The notes under the pieces were generated by a model. That model was not told the origin of the DNA. It did no database searches and saw nothing but the letters and a program-made list of their open reading frames with translations. A program made the translations under genes and the position numbers. Shown piece after piece: positions 59,263 through 64,000 of a stretch of DNA of 64,000 nt. Every line of letters begins with the position of its first letter. The stretch's first letter is position 1. Source of the DNA: Oryzias latipes (taxonomy: Eukaryota > Chordata > Actinopteri > Beloniformes > Adrianichthyidae); assembly GCF_002234675.1 (NCBI RefSeq), contig NC_019881.2, positions 16,983,494 through 17,047,493 of the forward strand, read 5' to 3'.

Positions 59263-62200
59263 ATGCTTCCTCTCAGTCTACCCCTCTTGGCTTTACTGGT
59301 CAGCTTTGCCCAATGCCAAGAGTACGACTATGACTACCAGCCTCATTCCATGTCAATGCCATCAGGGCCAAACTGTAATCAAGAGTGTACCTGCCCAGTC
59401 ACTTTCCCCACCGCCATGTACTGCGATAACCGCAAGCTTAGGTTTGTTCCGGTGGTCCCAAAAGGAATCAAGTATCTGTACCTCCAGAACAATATGATTG
59501 AAGAGATCAAAGCTGGAGTTTTTGATAATGTTACTGATGAACTGCGCTGGCTGATACTTGACAACAACCAGATCACAAATCCGAAGATTGAGAAGGGTAC
59601 AATTGATAAGCTCACAGCCCTGGAGAAGCTGTTCTTCAGCTTTAACAACCTCACAGAGCCGGTCATCCCTCCCTCAAAGTCCCTTGATGAGCTGAAAATT
59701 ATGAACAACAAGTTGTCCAAGTTTCCTGCTGGGCTCTTGAATGACAAGGTGAACTTGACCTTCATCTACCTTCAGCATAATGAGTTAACCTCTGATGCTA
59801 TAGGAGGAGCTTTCAAGGGGTTAAAGGGGCTGTTGTCCCTGGATGTGAGTTACAACAAGCTAAAGAAACTGCCAACTGGACTCCCAAACTCACTAGAAAT
59901 CCTCTACGCTGACCACAATGACATTGAAAGCATTGGATCAGGGTACCTGAACAAGTTACCCAATCTGAGATACCTGAGGATCTCTCACAACAAGATGGTG
60001 GACTCTGGAATCCCTGCTGGGGCTTTCAATGTGACGTCCCTGACTGAACTGGACCTCTCTTTCAACAAACTGCAGTCCATTCCTGAAATCAACGAGCAGC
60101 TGGAGCAACTCTACCTTCAGGCCAATGAGATCAACAGTAAGTTGAGATTTAGGGAAAGGTCATCATATTTGATTTAATGGTGTTCTTCGGAGATTTTATG
60201 ACAAAGCACAAACGGTTTTTATAAAGATTTTAAAAAAAGCATCTTACCTTATGAGCATGCCACATATTCAAAAACAGAAATATTCATTGAGTTTAAATTG
60301 AAAGCTACGTTCATCCTGCCCTCGGCAACGCACGTTCAAGCGACCATTTCCAATCAAAAGTCTATGTAAACTCATGTGAATGCCCATTTCGGGGTTCCGC
60401 ATTCAAACTCTCACATTCACACGTCGCTTCACAAGTTTCCACAATCGTTTCGACGTACAAAACACTTTGCCACTGAATGTGCGTTTAAAAGTTAAACCAG
60501 GTTGAACTTTGACCAATGGAGGACCGGGATTTGGTAGTGACATATGAATGGCACCCCTTTACTTTCACTTAAAAATTTAATTCAATTTGAAAACTGAACA
60601 TGCAAGACAAATGAATAATAACGGTTTGTGCCCAACCAGAATTCAATGACACTAAGTCTTTTGCATATCAGCATAGAGATGTGAAAGATGAAGCCTGGAG
60701 CAAGATTTGCGTGATTTGCACAGCTTCCAAATGTCGCTCTTCCACTGTAGCTGGCAGTCATGCACTGGTACACATAAAAAAAAAGAAGAATCCCCTCCTT
60801 GCATTTCTGGCATGAAAACCACATGCTAAATCTGTGTTCAAGAATACGTGTCACATGCTCGGTGTGTTCATAGCTGAAGACGAAGGCCGAATCCGTATTC
60901 TTGCCCTTACCCTCCGGATTTTCTCTACCCGTACATGTAGCACTCCAAGCGAAGAGTTATGGGAAAATGGCGTCTTCAAACTCGGACTTTACTACCACTC
61001 GATTACATCATCAATAGTCATCAATAGAGCTACGCTACATTAGCTCGTAGCTACCAACGCTTGAAAAATATTTCACATTGGTTTTTATAACTTTAAAAAG
61101 TCATGCTAAAACTAAAAGTCCCTACTTACATTTAAATGTAAACTTCTGCACTTCAGAGCACACCCATGTGAAGAAATGCGTTTCTCTTCCATGGCACAGC
61201 ACAACGCGGAGTACCCTCCATGCGGAGGGATATTCAGACCTAAGTCACCACAGCTACCCCTTAAAAAAACAAGTTTGTACACCACAAAATCTCCAAATAC
61301 ACCTACAATTGGAGCCATAGGGAGGAGCCACAGGGGTAGGTGACAAATTCAGATTCAGCCAAAATCCATTGCTGGTTTTCTAGAAAAGTAATTATTTAGC
61401 TATTTCTTTCTTTGGTTCTAAAACATTTTGTGGAGGAGTTGTTTGAGAGTTTGTTGTTAGAACTTCCACACAATCATTAGGCTCCCACAAACAAGGACTC
61501 ATTAACAATCATTAGTGGGAGGGTCCATAGGCCATTGCCCTTAAAGGGAACCCCACTGGCTTGCTTTAGAGAACAGTATCAGTAAGGGTTCTGAAAACTG
61601 GCAATATATTCAGAGATATCTTAAAAACTGAGCAGGGCAAAATTTCTCTACATAAAATAAAAGCTTGATGATAAAAAAAAGATTTCTTTATGAGGTTTTC
61701 TGTTTCTTTTTGAGTTCACTAATGTGTGAAAGTGGTCAGTATTTGATTGTAACAGTTTGGATAAGAGGTGAAACATATTCAACTTTAAAAACAAGTCCAG
61801 ATGACAACCTTTAAACCTACTACTATGATGGAAGCAACCTGGATGAATGAGAGTCTTCATGGACATTGTAACAGTTTTTTTTATAGTGCAAAAGTGTGGC
61901 TTGGTTTTAAAAATGGGAAATAGTTTCAAGAAGATTGTATAGTTAATAGCTAAAAAATTTTTTTAAAGATTTTGAGTCTGTAAAGCAGCATTTTTTACTT
62001 TAAAACTCTTCAATACCCTTTTCTCTATGTGAATGATGAAGCAAAGGGGGAAATACTTGTCTTCCGGGTTGAAGCATTTTTGAGAACAAAAGTAACTGGA
62101 ACCAGGCACAGTTTGCCAATACTAAGCCCTTGTTCCAACAGCATGAACGTTCATATTTACTCCTATCTTAAGCAGCCAAACTTTACAACGATGACAAACA

Positions 62201-62839
62201 TTTGAATAGCCTGATTTCAAAAACGTGCTTTTAAAACCTTGCTAAGACACAGTTTTTATGATCAGTTTTTCTAGTTTTTAGAACCACAACACCAACAGTC
62301 TGCCATATAACCACATTTTTAACTACAAGTTTTTGATGGGAATTAGGTTAAATTATGACAAAATAAATCAGGCTCATTCTGTTCTTTTACGCTAAAAAGA
62401 AAAAAAAGCATGACATTTATTTTTGCACCTTGACATAATTCAGCTAAACCTCTTATGAGATGCTCCTAAATTATCTGAAAATACACTATGGATTCATTAT
62501 AAACATTCAGCCATAGTGTAAAACTTTTGCCCTCTAAAGATTAAACTGCATTTTTTGTGGGATAAATAAAGTATCAATTATTATTATCATTATTGTTATT
62601 ATGAAAATAAAGGTTTCTACACACATTTTCAGCTTATAATTACAGGTTTCTAATCATAGGCTGCTGTTTTATGTTCTTTTACAGAATTTGACCTGTCAAG
62701 TTTCTGCAAGTACACTAGTCCGCTCAACTATTCCCGCCTGAAGCATCTGCGCCTGGACGCCAACAACATCACGCACGGCAGCATGCCCCCGGAGACCTCC
62801 AACTGCTTGCGTGTGGCTTCGGATGTCATGTTCGAATAA
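59263..62839 (+). CDS. lum: Lumican, class II keratan sulfate proteoglycan
   Basis: There are two coding exons, 59263-60136 (phase 1 donor aaca|gtaagt) and 62685-62839 (acceptor tcttttacag), giving 342 aa. The ATG lies 8 bases after an acceptor (ctccccag). The signal peptide ends near Cys18. Gln19 and the sulfation-prone YDYDY at 21-25 follow, as in other lumicans. Cys 38, 42, 44 and 54 make the class II cap CX3CXCX9C. About eleven LRRs and the terminal Cys pair (SSFC ... NCLRV) complete the fold. N-glycosylation motifs NVT, NLT (twice), NVT and NYS are keratan sulfate candidates. One large LRR exon plus a short last exon is the class II gene layout. Lumican regulates collagen fibril assembly and corneal clarity. 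It sits downstream of decorin as in other vertebrates. Confidence 0.97.
60303..60870 (+). mobile_element. Family B element with MADF-domain remnant, in lumican intron
   Basis: It is homologous to 25524-25876. A short + frame reads QPEFNDTKSFAY then QHRDVKDEAWSKI. This matches the MADF layout: P-E-L-Y-D, a Tyr, charged residues, then A-W-x-x-I. The frame is short and flanked by stops. The ends (agctacgttcatcc left, gtgttcatagct right) are only weakly inverted. Confidence 0.7.
60885..61360. mobile_element. MITE with about 28 bp inverted ends, in lumican intron
   Basis: The left end ggccgaatccgtattcttgc pairs with the inverted right end (gacaaattcagattcagcc). 'cccttaccct' on the left matches 'aggggtagg' on the right. 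About 476 bp, starting about 15 bases after the family B copy. Confidence 0.8.
61361..62550. other. Lumican intron, nothing further seen
   Basis: AT-rich intronic DNA without recognisable genes or clear repeats. Confidence 0.4.
62555..62601 (+). mobile_element. Retroelement 3' tail in lumican intron
   Basis: 'tgggataaataaagtatcaa' followed by a (tta)n-like tail resembles fish LINE/SINE 3' ends. It lies about 80 bases before the last lumican exon. Confidence 0.4.
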
Positions 62840-63867
62840 GCATCTCCATCAGAGTTTTCATTCAGCCTTCTACTGCCAAGACACAAGCCAACACCAATTT
62901 CTTATGGGTTTACAAGTCGTTTCACTCCTTTTACAGAGTTGAAATCTCCTTGCACTTCTGAGCATTCAGCAAATCTGTAATATTGTAAATGTTAACCATG
63001 GTGAATATGTCTCGGGATGCACAATGAAGGGCAGTTTTCTTAAAAATGGTAGGTTTACACCAAGGAAGTTAATGGAACACAATTTAACCCCTTGATGGCT
63101 GAATTTATTTCCAGCTGTGATGAAAAATGGTACTTTTCCTTTTTAAGTAGATGCAAAATTAAGGTGATTTTAGGGCTGAAGTGGTTTGATGCATACTCAA
63201 CAGAAGTCAAGGGGTTAAACAGCTGATCATCAGTGGAAGTATGACTAAAAATACAACAGATAAATCCAAATTTTTTAGTCTTGATTTAAAGAGAAAAGAC
63301 TTGAAATAAGCAGTTTAAGATCGTATATTAATACAATTTATTGGCTAAAGTTGTCATTTTTTTAATTTTATGGTACATTGTTTTGCATGTATTATGGCAT
63401 AATAACCAGTAAGACACAAATTTCACGGTGTAATGTGATTCAAATGTATTATAGAACACATACTAAGCAATCATATGTTTAATATGTCATGTATAAGTAG
63501 AAAAAATCCAAAAATCTAAAGCTTACTTTTAAGTAAAAGCTAATGGTGGCAACCATCAAAGCTTACATGGAAATGAAATGTTAGATAATTGGAACCGTCA
63601 GTTACTTTGAGCTATAAAATTCAAATTTTTGTTACTCTTTAAAATAGTATCATCTGTTGATGTGCACTCTGATAAAACTTTGAGAATCTTATTGTTTACA
63701 TGTTAATGTTCTCCTACAATGCACATAACTGATGAATAAGCAGTATTTTTTTCTATTTGCATGCATCCAAAGGTTCCATTCTTGAGAAATATTCTCCAGC
63801 TTTTGCAGTTACGGTGCTTTCATTGTAACCCTGTTGAAAGCCATGAATGAAAAATGCTTCATTATTG

Positions 63868-63873
63868 AATAAA
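63868..63873 (+). terminator. Candidate lumican poly(A) signal
   Basis: AATAAA about 1.03 kb after the stop codon. A second AATAAA lies at 63994-63999, at the window edge, so the 3' UTR may have alternative ends. Confidence 0.55.
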
Positions 63874-64000
63874 CCTGGCTCCATTGTAATTTTGATCGAA
63901 CCATGTATTTGTTACTAGACTTTTCTTTTTTTAAAGGCCTTTGACTTGGTAACTGCTGGGTTGGATTTACTTGGAGGAAACCAAACATAGCTAAATAAAG

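Noticed and set aside
62840-64000. Keratocan or epiphycan exons after lumican
   Set aside because: Expected from synteny, but no SLRP motif occurs between the lumican stop and the window end.

Overview
The window is vertebrate nuclear DNA, almost certainly from a teleost fish and probably a percomorph. It has AT-rich intergenic DNA, GT-AG introns, long (GT)n and (TTG)n microsatellites, tRNA-derived SINEs, an L2-type LINE fragment and many short inverted-repeat elements. I cannot name the species from sequence alone.

The gene content is one tandem cluster of small leucine-rich proteoglycan (SLRP) genes, all on the + strand. Left to right they are: (1) an ECM2-like LRR protein, coding about 2983-7321; (2) decorin, dcn, seven coding exons between 40883 and 50991, 362 aa; (3) lumican, lum, two coding exons between 59263 and 62839, 342 aa. 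Decorin followed by lumican matches the conserved vertebrate DCN-LUM-KERA-EPYC block. The window ends just past lumican, so keratocan and epiphycan would be expected further right. All three products should be secreted extracellular-matrix proteins: decorin and lumican bind collagen fibrils and control their diameter, and the ECM2-like protein should sit in the same matrix.

Between the ECM2-like gene and decorin lie about 25 kb without a convincing gene. This stretch holds transposable elements, microsatellites, a C-rich block (19050-19615), a CTCF-like motif, and two weak coding candidates (9602-9787 on +, 31111-31708 on -). A further 7 kb probably contains the decorin promoter and a non-coding first exon near 33.3-33.6 kb. 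Between decorin and lumican are about 6 kb of mostly unremarkable DNA with one SINE and one inverted-repeat element.

The most striking non-genic feature is a dispersed element, called family A here. Ten copies occur in both orientations, up to about 600 bp, with short inverted ends (CCACTCTGAT / ATCGGAGTGG). Several copies keep the decayed start of one reading frame. A second family (B, two copies) keeps remnants of a MADF-type DNA-binding domain. Copies of these families sit in decorin and lumican introns, one of them only about 36 bp from a lumican splice acceptor. A further inverted-repeat element, with a CpG-rich block, lies inside the ECM2-like gene and makes its exon 2/3 structure unclear.
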